A DNA stretch of 64,000 nt from Prostheceraeus crozeri (taxonomy: Eukaryota > Platyhelminthes > Polycladida > Euryleptidae). Location of the stretch: contig CAJQUW010007244.1 in the NCBI GenBank assembly GCA_907163375.1, positions 20,001 to 84,000 on the forward strand, given 5' to 3'. A model generated the notes under the pieces. The model did not search any database and had not been told where the DNA came from. It was given only the letters and a program-made list of their open reading frames with translations. A program made the translations under genes and the position numbers. Each line of letters opens with the position of its first letter. Positions within the stretch are counted from its first letter, which is position 1. Positions 30,176-43,003 of this stretch are shown piece after piece.

Positions 30176-30760
30176 TCACCACTCTCTTTTTAACAGTGAC
30201 GTAAGTTGCGATACGCCATCTGTAGGTAACAGTGAACGACGAACGTTACGTTTTAGAATACTCCATACATTTTCTATGGGATTCAGATTAGGAGAACGAG
30301 CTGGCCAAGATAATGTCCTAAGCCCTAATTGAGACTTGCATAAGTTGACTCTACTACTCCTGTGACACGTAGCATTATCATCCATAAATAACCAAGTCGA
30401 TGGATCACCAAGTTGATCTGTCATTTGGCCAATGTTCATTCGTAAAACATTCACATAGCGTTCAGAATTCATGGTTCCTTGCTGTATGTGAAGTTCAGAG
30501 CTGCCATTGGTCCAAATGCCAGCCCAAATCAGTAGAGTCGCACCACCTTGTACCCGGGGAAGATGTAAATGTCTAGTCTAGTGTAAAAATCTAGTGCAGC
30601 CATCTCAGTTAACGAGAGACTTGGATCAACTTTAACAAATCTCAAAATTAGGCGGTCTCTACGTTTGGATGTTTTGCGTGGACGGCCAGAGCCCTCTTTT
30701 GTGAATTGCCTTTTGTGAATGCGATCTCGTTATTGTTCATTTGTGCTTTGTATTGTTTTC
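30176..30760 (-). pseudogene. Tc1/mariner transposase remnant
   Basis: Minus strand. The clear part is 30176-30472: FMDDNATCHRS holds the second catalytic Asp with DN as in Tc1 transposases, then WPARSPNLNPIENVWSIL carries the third acidic residue. Upstream peptides (about 30520-30760) with AGIWTNGS- and RKTSKRRD-like segments are in other frames, so the gene is frameshifted. The C-terminal end lies beyond the nested hAT (about 29560-29635, ESMPRRI). The protein cuts and pastes at TA sites when intact; this copy is dead. Confidence 0.82.
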
Positions 30761-31384
30761 AAACGGTAAGAGATAGATTTTTAGCTGAAAGCAATCAGGA
30801 GTGCTGCCAACACCACCGCAACGAAGTCAGGAAGCTATGGAACATGAAGTCCAGTTAATCACATGTAGCAGTTACATTATTGTTGATGAATAATGGTGCT
30901 ATACTGGCTCTGATTGACCGATTTTCTTTATTTTTGTTTTGCTTGATAGTTTTTGACTTGTAGAACAACATATTACATAACAAAGGAAACAAATGTAATT
31001 TTATAAGAGTGAGGTATGATTTTGTGTAACATTGCTAAATGAAGATCAAATTATCTACTACTTTTTTATCTATAACAGGAAATCAACTCAATATTCATAC
31101 TTAAAATTTCCAACAATGATATTAGTAAGCACAACTGACATATCTTCCAAATTTCAGAGAAATTCGTTCAAGTTTGGCGGAGTTAGACAAAGTTGAAGTT
31201 AAGGCGATGTTTAAGGGTGATCCATTTTTTATGAAACAATCTGTATTTCTATGGCGCTAACTGATAGTTCGCTGCAATGAGATAAATTCAATCATAGTAA
31301 CGTGACATTATAAGACACGCAAGATCAATCAATACGGTATGTGAAAAAAACGATGAAGCAGATTAAGTTATCAAATGACTTTAA

Positions 31385-31620
31385 TTGAATATCTTTAATA
31401 AGCATGAAACACCGTTGCTTGTATTCAGCACTATCATTTAGTTTTGGCTGTCTATCTTTGATTTTTAGAGCCTCAACAATGTTTATTTCATAATCTATGT
31501 TACCTTTGTACGTTATTCTAAATTGTTGATCAATTTCTGAGTTCCATCTATTACAGTTATGCAAATGTTCATTAATTGCTATCTGATTCTTTTTATGTTC
31601 ATCAATTCGCTGTTGAAGTC
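31385..31620 (-). pseudogene. GIY-YIG endonuclease fragment, probably PLE-derived
   Basis: On the minus strand the frame reads RIDEHKKNQIAINEHL, then CNRW, and about 40 residues later EINIVEALKIKDRQPKLN. Basic R-x2-EH-type residues followed by E-AL-I-x-x-x-PKLN is the usual second half of PLE-associated GIY-YIG domains. The YVG half and any RT are absent, so it is a short truncated remnant. It lies just outside the Tc1 element. Confidence 0.55.
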
Positions 31621-34600
31621 GGCGTTTAGTTTTGAGTTAGTTTGAGTAGTTAGTTGCAGAGAATTGCTCCTGTCATGTCTTACGCGATTGATAACTGAGC
31701 CTCTCGTATATTTGACCTGGATGTGGTTTAAAATGCCTGAAGTAAATAAGTAACCATCGACGTGGACCTCGGTTGAGACTTGAAAGTTAATTTTTCACAA
31801 ATTTCAGCAAAATCGAATATAATGATGATTGACAAAAAATCTATTCACATTGCCAGTAGTGACCACTTGCACAGCGGACGGTGGCGTTGATGTATGCTCA
31901 TTCTGAAGTCATATTGATATTGAAACAGTGAGCGGCACCTTTTCATTGAAGAAAACTCGATGGTATACTTTCAAGCAAGTAATTTAGAAATTATCATCTT
32001 GTTATTTATTCATTCGAAGACTGCAGTAAAATCTTGTTACGTCAATTAAATTTACTCATGCACATTGAAATGAGGGATTTAAGACAAAATTATTTCTACT
32101 TCTAACCTCAGATTTCGTTGACAATCATTTGTGGTTTTAAAAGAACTGCAATTAGTTATTTCATCAATTGGTAAAAACATCCTAATACGAAGAGACATGC
32201 ATGTACCGGCATTTCTAAAGGTTTCTATCTATTGACTACTGGCATATCTGAATAACGAATTCAACTTTTTATGAGCGAGCCAGGTCATCAAAATTTAAAT
32301 AATGTGATGATAAAGAAACAATTTAAACTTGATTTCACGTGTGATTGATGTGACGTCTGCTTCCACTAGGCGTCACCAAAAAACAGACAGGGAAGACACG
32401 TGCATGTAACCTACATGTGCATGTAGGCCTAACGGACACACAAAAGAAATGAATCGTAAATATTATTCATCAACAAGATATGCAATAAAATACAATGCGC
32501 AAGCTAAAGCTCATCATTATGCTTCATCAAGATATGCCCACTAGCGTACTCTATTATTCTGCGATCACATCATCGTGATCCTTGTGTGAAAGGCGCCATA
32601 GCAGTAGCATTTAATCCACAGTATCAAAATGCTGCTGAAGTGATTGACAAGATCTAGCACAAGGTCTATAACACAAGGTGAGTGCAGCATGAAAAAGATA
32701 TTCGCAGGCATTATGTTATACTACATAGCTTATGTTGTGTTCTTTATATATTTCAATGCAGTTTTGATAAAATTAGCTCTATCTAGGTCTGGGCCTACCT
32801 GCATGCTTGAAGAGATTCCGATGATCTAAACTTGATATAGACTGTGCGAGACTATTTGAAGAAAATCGATCTTTATATCAGTTACATGTATTGTACATGT
32901 TGAAATTTATTAAAATAAATTAGGTACCGGCAGCCTCCTGAAAAATTCGAATGCCACAATATATGATGCTCATACATTTTAATCATCAATATCAGTGGCC
33001 ATGACAGTTGCTGTATCTCCGATACCTCAACTAAGCATTGTGGATCAAATGTCGACTTAGATTTCCATCATCACATTGACGTTAAAAATCATAATGTTGA
33101 CGGCGTTGATATGATGACAGTCTGCGATATATTTGAAGCATTGAGCAAAGTCAAAAGGTCGAATGACAAAGCCAAGTATGCCATTATGGAAGTTTTAGGT
33201 CAATCTGTTTATCATGAAAATATTAGATCAACTGAGCATTTCTTCTGACTAGGAGACTGCATTAGGTAGCCGTCGATGTGATGACGAATTGTGCCAATTG
33301 TGTAGAGAAAATATTTCATTTTTCAAGAAAAATGATACAATATTGATGAGTATTAGCTAAGCGACTTTTGATTGTCAATTAAGACCAGTTAAGCATTCTA
33401 CATGCGAAGTTTCGTTTGCATCAATCCAAATTTGGAGGCGTCTATGTGATGAAGGAAAAAGTTGTGGACAGCTATATATGTCCACCTAGGTGTGATTTCA
33501 ATGAGTTTTATTTCTCAACTCTTGATGTTTCTTTGATTCAAGGGTATTAGGGGTTCCTTGAGCCAGAGTCTGCTAAAATATATGCTATATTTCTTTGTTG
33601 CACAGCAATCCAAAAAAATGTATTTTTCCTGTGGACATGCAAAAATGAGGTGTTTTTGAATTTTAAATAATTTTTTATGCCAAAAATCCTGCATGAAACT
33701 TAAAACGAAAGACATTTTCGGTCGGAGCAGACGAAGACCAATTCAATGGTGTGTAGAATATTGACAATAGATCTATAGCCTAACTTGGCCACAAACTGCA
33801 AAAGACAAGAACCATTCCAAAGAACACTAAAATCTCTAGATTTTACCATATTCAGTAATGAATGAACGTTAACACTTGAAGTGGTTTGATTCACTTTTTT
33901 AATTTATAATTCCAATCACTGTGTTTCCCTTTTCATCATTTGTTATATACATTTTTGTTTGCTTAATTACAACAATACATCTAGTTGTCATGACGCTTTC
34001 GTTAACTTTAACAGAAAGTCCGGCAAGCCTCGAACACCCAGTTATGTCTCATTTCAACGAACTGCGGAGAGTTCTGCCTGAAAATTGCAATCATAATCAT
34101 AAATATGACAAGTTTCATTTTGAGTGATTAAATGAATGTTACATCATCACGTCATCAAGTGCACCAAACTCGGAAGTGCATGGATCTACATAAACAAATG
34201 GAAGTTTGCGGAATTTCAATCTCTGCAACTCGCATGACAACTGTAGGTATAACTTAATCGTTGTCGTTTTACTAATGGTTGGTGACAATCTGCAAGTTAA
34301 ATATCAAAAGAAGCTTGTGCGCGAATTAAGGGAGAAATCGTAAGAGGACTACTATGACAACCTCTGCATTTCAGACGCTGGTAGTCGCCATCCACTGCGT
34401 CAAGCGTGTCCACTCCGAAATACTAGCCTCTGTCTGCTTGTTTGTTCTAGTCTTATAGACTTCGATTTCTATGCAGACAACATTATTCCAAATACAAAGT
34501 CATGGTGATGCTAGGACCGTGACCCCGTGAAAGTCAGAGGCATTGGATAGCGAAATCGGTTCTCCGAGGTCGCTTGAAAGCACTTGCTATTATTATATAC

Positions 34601-35544
34601 ATATTCTGTGAAATCTGTTTAACACAACTTGTGTGTTATTTCAATAAATTAGTGAGAGTATACTGCTTATAAATGCGAGAATATGAAACTGAAGATCAGT
34701 GAAGGGAGATTATTAACAGTCAGAGAATTTTGGAGGTCAGACATCATAGTTTGATTTTCCTTCAACCTTGTTGATATCACGTTGTTTCTTTCACAATGGA
34801 AATCTTGTTGATCCTGTAAACAAACAGAACAAAAGGGTTGGTTGAAAATCAATCGGTTTGTCAATTTGATTCGGAATATTTCATATCTTTCACCGACTGC
34901 ATTCTTGATTAACTATAGCAAATGAATAAATCAATTTCCTTAGTTTCAATACATTAATGCGGCGTCACAGAAAGCATCAATTCTTCTCAGATTTCCATTA
35001 TAGAGATAAGGACAGTTTTTCGACTCTAGACAAAAGATTTCCGAGATAATGAAACTGCTAGTAGAAGAATTGTGATGTAAGTTAATCAAATAATTTTGGC
35101 AACGAAAATTCTCTAGTGAATCTCAAGGCATAAATGAAATTTAACTGAATTGAGGTTTGAATAGTATCAATTTTTTTGATATATTTGCACTTTTATTCCC
35201 ATAAATAGTGAGATTGATTCATCAATGCACTACAATTGGATAAAACTGCATTATAAATTAAAAAAATGAACTTATTCATTCATGATCAACATCTAAAATC
35301 GATGCTTCTGCTACTTTTCAGTCGGAAAAATAATTTATTCACACAATTTGTGGACGCAGCACTAAATAGTCCTGTTTCCACATTGCAAGAAGCAAATGAT
35401 TTTCCGACTTAAATTGCTTAAGTATAATGCAATGATATCGCAACATTTGATTTTTTCTGTCTAAGGATGGTCACCGGTTATCTAGAATAAGTCAGTCTGT
35501 GTAATATCCGTGTTGTGGCAGCTGGCTTGGAACTTCTAAAGCAT
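31621..35544. other. No gene or element recognised
   Basis: Nearly 4 kb of AT-rich DNA. ORFs are all short (under 70 codons) and without motifs. A TAGGCCTA lies near 32423. No inverted repeats, tRNA or TE domains could be supported. Confidence 0.5.
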
Positions 35545-35745
35545 TAGGCCTCAGTCACACTGACCACAAAGCAAAGCAAACACGAGCGTCTCGAGGAAGC
35601 GCATGTCTGAAAGCTATTGATCGCTCTGGTTTGCTTGGCTCGCAGTGTGGCAGTCTACAACTGCTGTACTGATGACTATATATTTGCTGCAAAACGCTTT
35701 GCTCGGAAACGGTTGGAAAAAGCTCGCACTGTGGTTGAGGCATTA
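35545..35745. mobile_element. Palindromic MITE, family 1 copy b
   Basis: About 200 bp with ends TTAGGCCTCAGTCACACTG and the inverse of TAATGCCTCAACCACAGTG. The interior shares GCAAAGCAAACACGAGCG and AAAACGCTTTGCTCGGAAAC with copy a (18235-18439), in inverted order, so the two copies have opposite orientation. Confidence 0.82.
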
Positions 35746-38700
35746 TCCTAAAATTTAAGCCAAACACAAAGCTCTGATAAAGCTTAACAAAGCACGACTT
35801 TGCAAAAAACAAACTAGCATTGTCAAATTTCTTATAATTTGCAATCTATATCACATTTTATCCTTTTGAACATCTTCTAGAGATTTCATCTGATCTTTCT
35901 GCAGATCCGAAAATGAGCTGCACGTATATAAAAATCTTTGATTGACTAATGCGGAATGTTTTAGGAAAGAGGTTTTCTTTGTTAGAATTTTAGACATTGA
36001 AATGTTGAAGATGCAGTTCTCACAGATGGATTATTTCATCTTTTGCATTTTCGTAGAACCAAATATCTGATTGGTACATGCATGAACTCAAACACTTTTG
36101 CACAGTAACATTAATCGCATTAACTGTCAAAATGAGTATCATGAGATGCATGTATATTCACAGTCTGGGATGAGAATGACCAAAAGCGATCTTCATATCA
36201 AATATTTGCATTGCATTGTAATCCAACTTGGCCCCTTGTCCTGTTGACCGTATGTGTAAGTGTGAATTCTCATGTTTGCATCTTTTGTTGCTAATCACTG
36301 TAAACATTGACTAGACAATTAAAGGAATTGTTTAGATTCAGCGCATGTGAGAGTTATGATACTCTATTCGAAATTATATTTGTTTATCCATCATTTGTGT
36401 GAAAACTTCAATGATTGGTAGGATCGTGCAATCTATTCTATAATTCACCTGTAGACTTCGATCATCTTCAAATAGTGTTATTGTCAAAATTTGATTGCTG
36501 AATTCTAAATCAATCTGCAGCATTATGCAGTAATGCTTGTTGGACTAAATGTCATTCAACAAGTCGTAAAAATTCACTGTCAAAAAATGTATGTGAAACA
36601 ATAAGGAACCAACATACAAGCTGCATTTCAAAATGAGCAACGTGGACTTGCAAAAACTTTCACTTGCATATCTTTCAATATTTAAAAGATGTCATCAATG
36701 AACTTGGGCATTGTCTAATCTCACATTGATAAAGAAGAGAAATCGGGCTCGCTGTCAGGTAGGCCTATTGAAGGTGTTATAGAGGAACCTCAGAATCACA
36801 TCCTAATGCGGCGCATCTTTGAAACTTAGTCTTCAGATCTTTGTATTGATTTTCGTCATCCAACATTGAAATGTGTAACCATTGTGAAAAAAACAAAGCA
36901 TCAATACCAAGGAAGTCCATTGACTTTGACATAGAGAGCAAACGATCATCCTATAGGCCTATAGGAGCGCAACTTCATAGCGAAATATCGAAAATTGAAT
37001 TTTCATGTGCACCTATAATTATGGCATCTCAGCGGGTTGGTTTTGCCATCGCACTCTAACTTTATCATTTAGCAATCATCGCCACATCGAGAACAATAGC
37101 CAAGTTTGAAGGTTGAAAGATCATTATCTTGGTGCAACACCTCCAAAATAGATAGCAGGTTGACAGTGAAAAATGCATGGATCAAGCGTCTTATTGCTCT
37201 GTGCTGTGCATTTCTCATTCATGCGCGCGCAATCGATCAAAGATCTAAATGTTCAACAGTTTCGAGATGGATATGATTACTCTATTATTGAAAACTGGTT
37301 ACTTATTATTGACTTGATTACCTATGATTACTCTATTATTGAATTATTGGTTGTAAACCATCTCCGAAGATCTTGAAAATCTTGAACTTTAACCGTAACA
37401 GACAAATTAAAAGATAATCAGTTATCCAGTTTCAGTACACTGTATAATTTTACCTCTCAATAAATACCGCGCGTGCTTTCACAACCGTAGAACTTGTCCA
37501 ATCGCTACCAAACTTGGCAGCATCACTCTTCGGATCATTCACAATACTGACATGAAATTTGATGTCAATAGGATCGGTCAATGCTGAGTAATGAGATTAC
37601 ACTGGCAAGCTATTCAAAATGCGACAGTCTGAGGAGCAGACAATAATGGAAGCCTGAATATAGTATATGTCAGATTTCTATGACATGGCAGTCATTGGTA
37701 TGATTGTGCATGATCAATGTAATACTTAGAGACTTTTTTTATCATTCGAGGATGCACACTGCAGAAAATATTTGAGACCAAAAAGCATGAAGGCTGCTTG
37801 TGCATTGTAGTTTAGTTCGTTACCCACACAGAGATAAATTGCCTTGTCTGCGTGTATTTGTCTAGACCGATGGTCACGGCCAGAACTAGTCTCGAGGGGC
37901 AAGAAGATCAATTTTCCATTTAACGCAATGCAAATTCAAGCCTGAATTCTGACGAGCCAGTAGATTGACACCACATTAACTCTTATCAGGTCAAGCGCAT
38001 ACTAATTGTCAACATTCGTATTTCAAAATGCGGTACACGTAACACTAATATGGGCACCAACCTGAAATTTATGGACGATGGGTACTTTTTGCTGTTCTTT
38101 CTAGATATCACATTCCCGAAATCATTGCTACATCACATATCATGATTTTATGAGTCTTCACTTAATCAGGCCAAGCGTTTGCATTTTGTCAACAGCGACA
38201 AATTAACCGTTTTTACATATTTTCATGGCTCTTATTTGTCTGCTAGCACTGACTGGTGTACACCGTTTTGGCCGTTTCTGTCGGAAGCTTTATGGAGTCG
38301 TTCTACTGAAAACATCGACGCATCTTCTCCCAGAAGAGCCACTTACTGTCAAATGAACAACTTGTGGAATACAAGGCTCAAATATGCAATTTGGTATAAT
38401 ATGCGAAAGAAGTCGCGTAATTCGGCACTAAATTCTTCTAGATTTGTTACTAGCAAAGCCTCTATATGTAGCGCGTTGCGTGGCATATCAATACTATCAG
38501 AATATTCAAATATTCTTGCTAATGATGCAATAGGCCCAATCTTGTTGAATCTGCTTGATATGGACCAAATTGGACAGGACATCTTAATCGCTATTTTGTC
38601 TCGAATGCTGCAAATGTTGGTTGGGAATCAAACTGATAGGAGCCATGATAGAGCCGTCATAGCTAATTGATGTAAAACATATTGAACTGAAGTCGACGAG

Positions 38701-39027
38701 GGAGCTTGTAACTTATTCAACGGATGCTTATCTTTTTATGATGACAACGAAGTTATTTTGCTCTTCTGCAGGCACCAAAGCGCAACAGAAACAATATATA
38801 CAATTGCATGTGGAGAAATGTTTCTTCTTTCTTATTCCACTTTTAGCGCAACAGTAAAGAAGCCATTGAGCATTTTGGCTTAGCCTACAGCAAAATTCAG
38901 TTCGTTTGTGCATGCAGTCAATGGACATCGCAATCACATGATCGAAGTTGCATTTGCTGTGATGCTTGTGCAAAATTTCAAGAGAGATAGTGAAAGTTTA
39001 CAAAGCCAATCACGCTTTCATAGAGTG
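35746..39027. other. No gene or element recognised
   Basis: AT-rich DNA with two TAGGCCTA sites (about 36763 and 36954). The longest ORF, 38179-38670 (+, 163 codons), has no recognisable domain and overlaps an antisense ORF, so I do not call it a gene. Near 37985 and 38165 a loosely repeated block (ATCAGGYCAAGCG) occurs twice. Confidence 0.45.
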
Positions 39028-39204
39028 ATTAGCGTCAGGCGCGTCGCGAAATTTTTTTTCGGGGGGCCCAGGTTTTTGTGACGCAATTGCTATTACGTAA
39101 TAACGCAAGTGAAGCAGCATGTTGCGTATTTGCATCATTTTACCACTAAATTTTATCATTCGACTATACAGAAAGATAATTATATCCTCTCAAGCTTTAC
39201 AATT

Positions 39205-41833
39205 TAGTGTTTCTCAACGTTTGACGTACTGGGGCCCATTTTTTAAAAATAAGCTTGTTTTTACAGGTCTTATTGTGAATATCAAATTTTGAAATGATTG
39301 TCCTCATTATGCTCATAGATCAAATACTTGTAAAACACTATTTGATGAAAATATTATATTTGTACAATAAACGTCTTTCGTTACCTTTATATGTAAGTTT
39401 TCTTTTGCCTTCTCATTTTCAATGACAAACCCTAAAAATGATATACTTGCACTCGTCGGTCTATATATCGTGAAATCTATTTGTACTTCTTGATCCTTTA
39501 CATACAAGCTACCCTAAAGTCTACCACTTGCGTAACCTAAAACTTGAAAAATCGAACTTAGAAAAGATAAGTGTGTATTCCTGATTAGCAATTACATCTC
39601 AATGATAATTTCACTAAATCACAAACATGAAACTTGAACTGTCCAAGACGAAAACAACGTGTATTGTCTTATCAATGACTCCCTTGATTTTGATGATTCT
39701 TACGAGTTCATCGATGTCCACAATCAATGATTGGTTCAAATTTAGCCGAAGCAAACCACAGTGCTCAATATCCAGCCGATTCCGCTTTTTTGATAAAATG
39801 TGAACAACATGGGAAAATCCTATCTCTGCCAGTCATGTAGTTGGAAACGAAAGGAAGTAGGGTAAGGCGACTTTGAAAAGGTTTGGTGCTAGCGTTGTTG
39901 TATGCAGCCAAGCATAGATACCTTCCGATGCCAATTTATTTTTGAAGAAGGTGTTTTCTTTCATTTCAATAATTTCCTCTGCCACGAAAGGATCTAATTC
40001 AGGATCAATCAATGGGTCCAAAGTGTGAAGAGCAATCAGTCATTGTGGTGGATTGAATTTCAACATGTCATCAAAACGAGACAGCAAATTTGCTTTCAAA
40101 CCAGTCAAATGCGTTGTGCTCGAATGAATTATTTCCTTGGATGGTGAAGCTTTCTCAAGGTGTGGAAAGAACTTCAAATTATTTCTTCCAAGCAATGTTA
40201 TCCAAAGATCGAGTTTTGCAACGAACGCTTTGATATTATCTGAGCATTCAATCAAATATGTTCGCTGGCCTTGCAGCTGCAGATTTACTGTATTCAAATG
40301 ATAAAATACATCAGCTAAATAATGAATTTTAGACTTGACTACGATCTCAGTTGCCTCGTTTCTAAGACTTAAGGCGGTCTGCTTTTACTTACCGGTACTC
40401 CTGCCTGCAGATGAAATTTCGTGAAGGAATCCCATCAGAGTTTCCCACACCTCAACTGACTTTTGAAATGACTTTCCCTTGAAAGCCAGCGTACTTCCGT
40501 ATGCAGAACCAAGTTTCGATGAGAGTCATCGTCACAGAAGTTTTGAAAGAGTTTTTCACAAAGAGCGTTGCCTTTCACAAAATTTATAAGTCTCACAGCA
40601 ATATCAACAACATCCTGCATTTCTCCGCCAAGAGATTTGGCAGCCAAATGTTCACGATAAATGATACAATGAATCCATTTAATATGTGGTGCCACTTTCT
40701 TCAATCTCGCAACGAATCCTTGATGTATGCCAGTCAATGCACGAGCGCCATCGGTCGCGACATGTATTAGATTTAGCAATGGAATATCTTTTTCCTCGAA
40801 AAATTCCATCACGGTGTTGCAGACAGATAAACCAGTCGTGTCGGCAGTCAAATTTTTGATGAACAACATTTCCTCGCGCAACTCCGTTCCATCAAAATAT
40901 CGGACATAGGCGAGTAATAGAGCTGACGAAAACACTGTTGATTCATCTATCTGCAGAGAAAACAAAGAGTTTCGTAAAATTTCAACCAAACACGCTTCCA
41001 ACTGAGAACCCATTTCGTCTTGGCGCCTTCGTATAGTGTCATTTGAAAGTGGAATTTGTTTGATTGAGTCGGCCGCCGAATCACCCAACACCTCGCGAAT
41101 ACAAACGTCCATGGCTGGTTTTATCAATCGCTCACCAACAGTATCGGGATAACCGGCTTTGGCAATCATCAGTGAGACGCAATAGCTGGGGTTTAATGTC
41201 TTGATGGACTTTTGATGCATTTTCGAGTAAAATCGAACAGTTTCATAGGCGCATTATCCGTGTGTTTCTTCGCTAGACGTTGAAAGTAGGTCATATCTTT
41301 TCCAAGCGATAATGGATGTTTGGCATTTTGATGCTTTGATAACTTCGAAGATTTCATTGAACCGTTCATTAGGGTTGTTCCACATTCAATGCATTCAGGC
41401 TTTCCATCGTCGGATGACTGGAATCCAAGAAGCAAAAATTCCTCTTTAAAGGATCTCACACATTGACGTTTCTTTCGAAGTCGCCATCGAGACTTGCGCA
41501 GAGAATATGATATGAACTCAAACGGCGACAAGCATGCGTAGATATAACCAATATCTGACTGGTCTACGATCGATAACTTGCAGTCACCATAGTCACCTTA
41601 ATTACTCAAGCAATTCGTAAACCGAAATGATTATAATACTATTTATATCTATAAAAGTAATATTAAATATATGTAATAAAAAGATCTATAAAACTAATTT
41701 GTTGAGCACAAACGAGAAAAATTATCGTCGTTCTTTTCAAATACTGGCTTTCATTTTTCCGTCACTCACCCAGTACACTTCCAAAAGCCTGGGGTCCACT
41801 TTTGGGCCACAGGGCCCACCTTGAGAAACACTG
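39205..41833 (-). mobile_element. Inner hAT transposon (Charlie/ZBED-like) with transposase remnant
   Basis: Inverted ends TAGTGTTTCTCAACG (left) and CAGTGTTTCTCAAGG (right, complement strand), typical of Charlie-like hATs. An imperfect target duplication CTTTACAA / CTTTACAT lies outside. Size is about 2.6 kb, enough for one transposase. The gene reads on the minus strand (39670-41531). Confidence 0.78.
39670..41531 (-). pseudogene. hAT transposase, ZBED5-like type, broken
   Basis: Minus strand. The first part (41193-41531) carries a BED-type zinc finger: C-x2-C (CIEC), then H-x4-H (HQNAKH). The catalytic part (40435-41220) has LQIDESTVFSS with the first Asp, HVATDGARALTG with the second, and WIHCIIYREHLAAK as the C/H block of hAT proteins. 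A frameshift near 40450, a stop near 40388 and a TGA for Trp near 40040 break the chain. The C-terminal dimerisation region (about 39670-39810, NRLDIEHCGLLRLNL) is in another frame. A domesticated ZBED gene is unlikely given the TIRs and stops. Confidence 0.85.
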
Positions 41834-42089
41834 CTTTACATGATGATCATGCAATATGATTACGGACAGTTATCATGATGGAAGTGCCCGTTTTTAGAAT
41901 TTTGGACCTTCATTTTTCGACGCGGCCTCAACGTTAGGGGGGGGCACGCCCGGTAGTCTCCCCCTGGCGACGCCCCTGATTAGTGTTAAAACAAGAGGAA
42001 TGGCATGTCCTCGTATATTTAAACATCTTCGACAAGACTCAATTGCCATTGCAGAGAAGATGAAATCCGATGTTTTTGAGCACTAACTA

Positions 42090-43003
42090 CACTGTAAATC
42101 GCTGGATGCGAAAAAAACATACATATACTAAAATTACATACAATTTGAAACTAACATCTGATACGAGATTCTCGTGTGCTTACAGAGATCTGGTGTGTTT
42201 TTCATACGAAATCTCACTCACATTCGTATGCCTCTGGTATGTAGAGCTTTAAGTCACAAAGCAAATATATATATACATATACTACACGCTACTGTCAAAT
42301 TACTTTTTTCAGTAATACCAGTCGTGAATATTTCTTTTTGATAGTGTGATATTTAACTAACTCAGACTTATTGTGAATTTTATGCTCCATCAGTATGATG
42401 TCGTTGCTGCTTGTCTATCAACCGTAACAGGACGCTCAGACAGCTTTATTTTATGACCCAAGTCGATAAACATCAATAAATAACATCATTGACGTCATTG
42501 ACAACAAATGTTAATGAATAATTAACATCAAGCAATATTATTTGTGCGATCATGTTGACTTATATATCTGAAACATAACTATTTTTGCATTCATGAATTA
42601 TAATGTGTTTTTATTTCGGATTGATGATGTGCTTAATTTCAAAATTGCGTAATGCATAATTGTTGATGGTTAAATACTTATTCATTATTTATGAAATGCC
42701 TTAGAATTACATGTATCAAAATCGAATTCAGAATTGAAAGTATGACTCTGGAATGTCATTATCTCACTACTTACAAAACAGTGGTAACATCATTGTGATC
42801 TTTATTGACAAAAGGCCTGAAATCAGCATACTTCAGACATAATGGATGCTTTCTTTTAACATTGTGCTGGTATGCCTTTCGTATGCAAAGCATACCACAC
42901 TTGAAAAAGACATACAAAAGCATACAAGTATATACAGAAATATTCCAAAAATTATTCTGGTATGCATCCTTCGTATGTGATTGGTATTCAGCGATTTACA
43001 GAG
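42090..43003 (+). mobile_element. TIR family X, copy B
   Basis: 914 bp, starting CACTGTAAATCGCTGGATGCG and ending with inverse GCGATTTACAGAG, flanked by TA on both sides. Sub-terminal CATACGAA/TTCGTATG words and the block ACAATTTGAAACTAACAT are shared with copy C. The interior matches copy A in inverse order (for example CATTCATGAATTATAATGTG). No coding capacity. Confidence 0.85.

Larger units (their letters stand above)
29393..31244 (-). mobile_element. Tc1-like DNA transposon, decayed, with nested hAT
   Basis: Inverted ends of about 30 bases: left TGTTTCATAAAAAGTGGATC (29399-29418) and right the complement of TGTTTCATAAAAAATGGATC (about 31219-31238). TA dinucleotides lie outside (29393-29394 and 31243-31244), as expected for Tc1/mariner. 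A minus-strand transposase remnant is inside. A 522-bp hAT element inserted near the transposase 3' end. Confidence 0.8.
39036..41978. mobile_element. Outer hAT-type element (MITE) hosting another hAT
   Basis: Ends CAGGCGCGTCGCGA (39036) and the complement of CAGGGGCGTCGCCAGG (ending 41978), with G-rich sub-terminal runs on both sides (GGGGGG left; inverse CCCC right). An 8-bp target duplication ATTAGCGT (39028-39035) / ATTAGTGT (41979-41986) has one mismatch. Without the inner element (about 39205-41833) only some 300 bp remain. Confidence 0.75.

Noticed and set aside
38179..38670. 163-codon ORF as a host gene
   Set aside because: No recognisable domain, low-complexity context and an overlapping antisense ORF. 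It could be real but cannot be supported.
39670..41531. Domesticated ZBED host gene
   Set aside because: Stops, a frameshift, hAT-type inverted ends and target duplication show a dead transposon copy.
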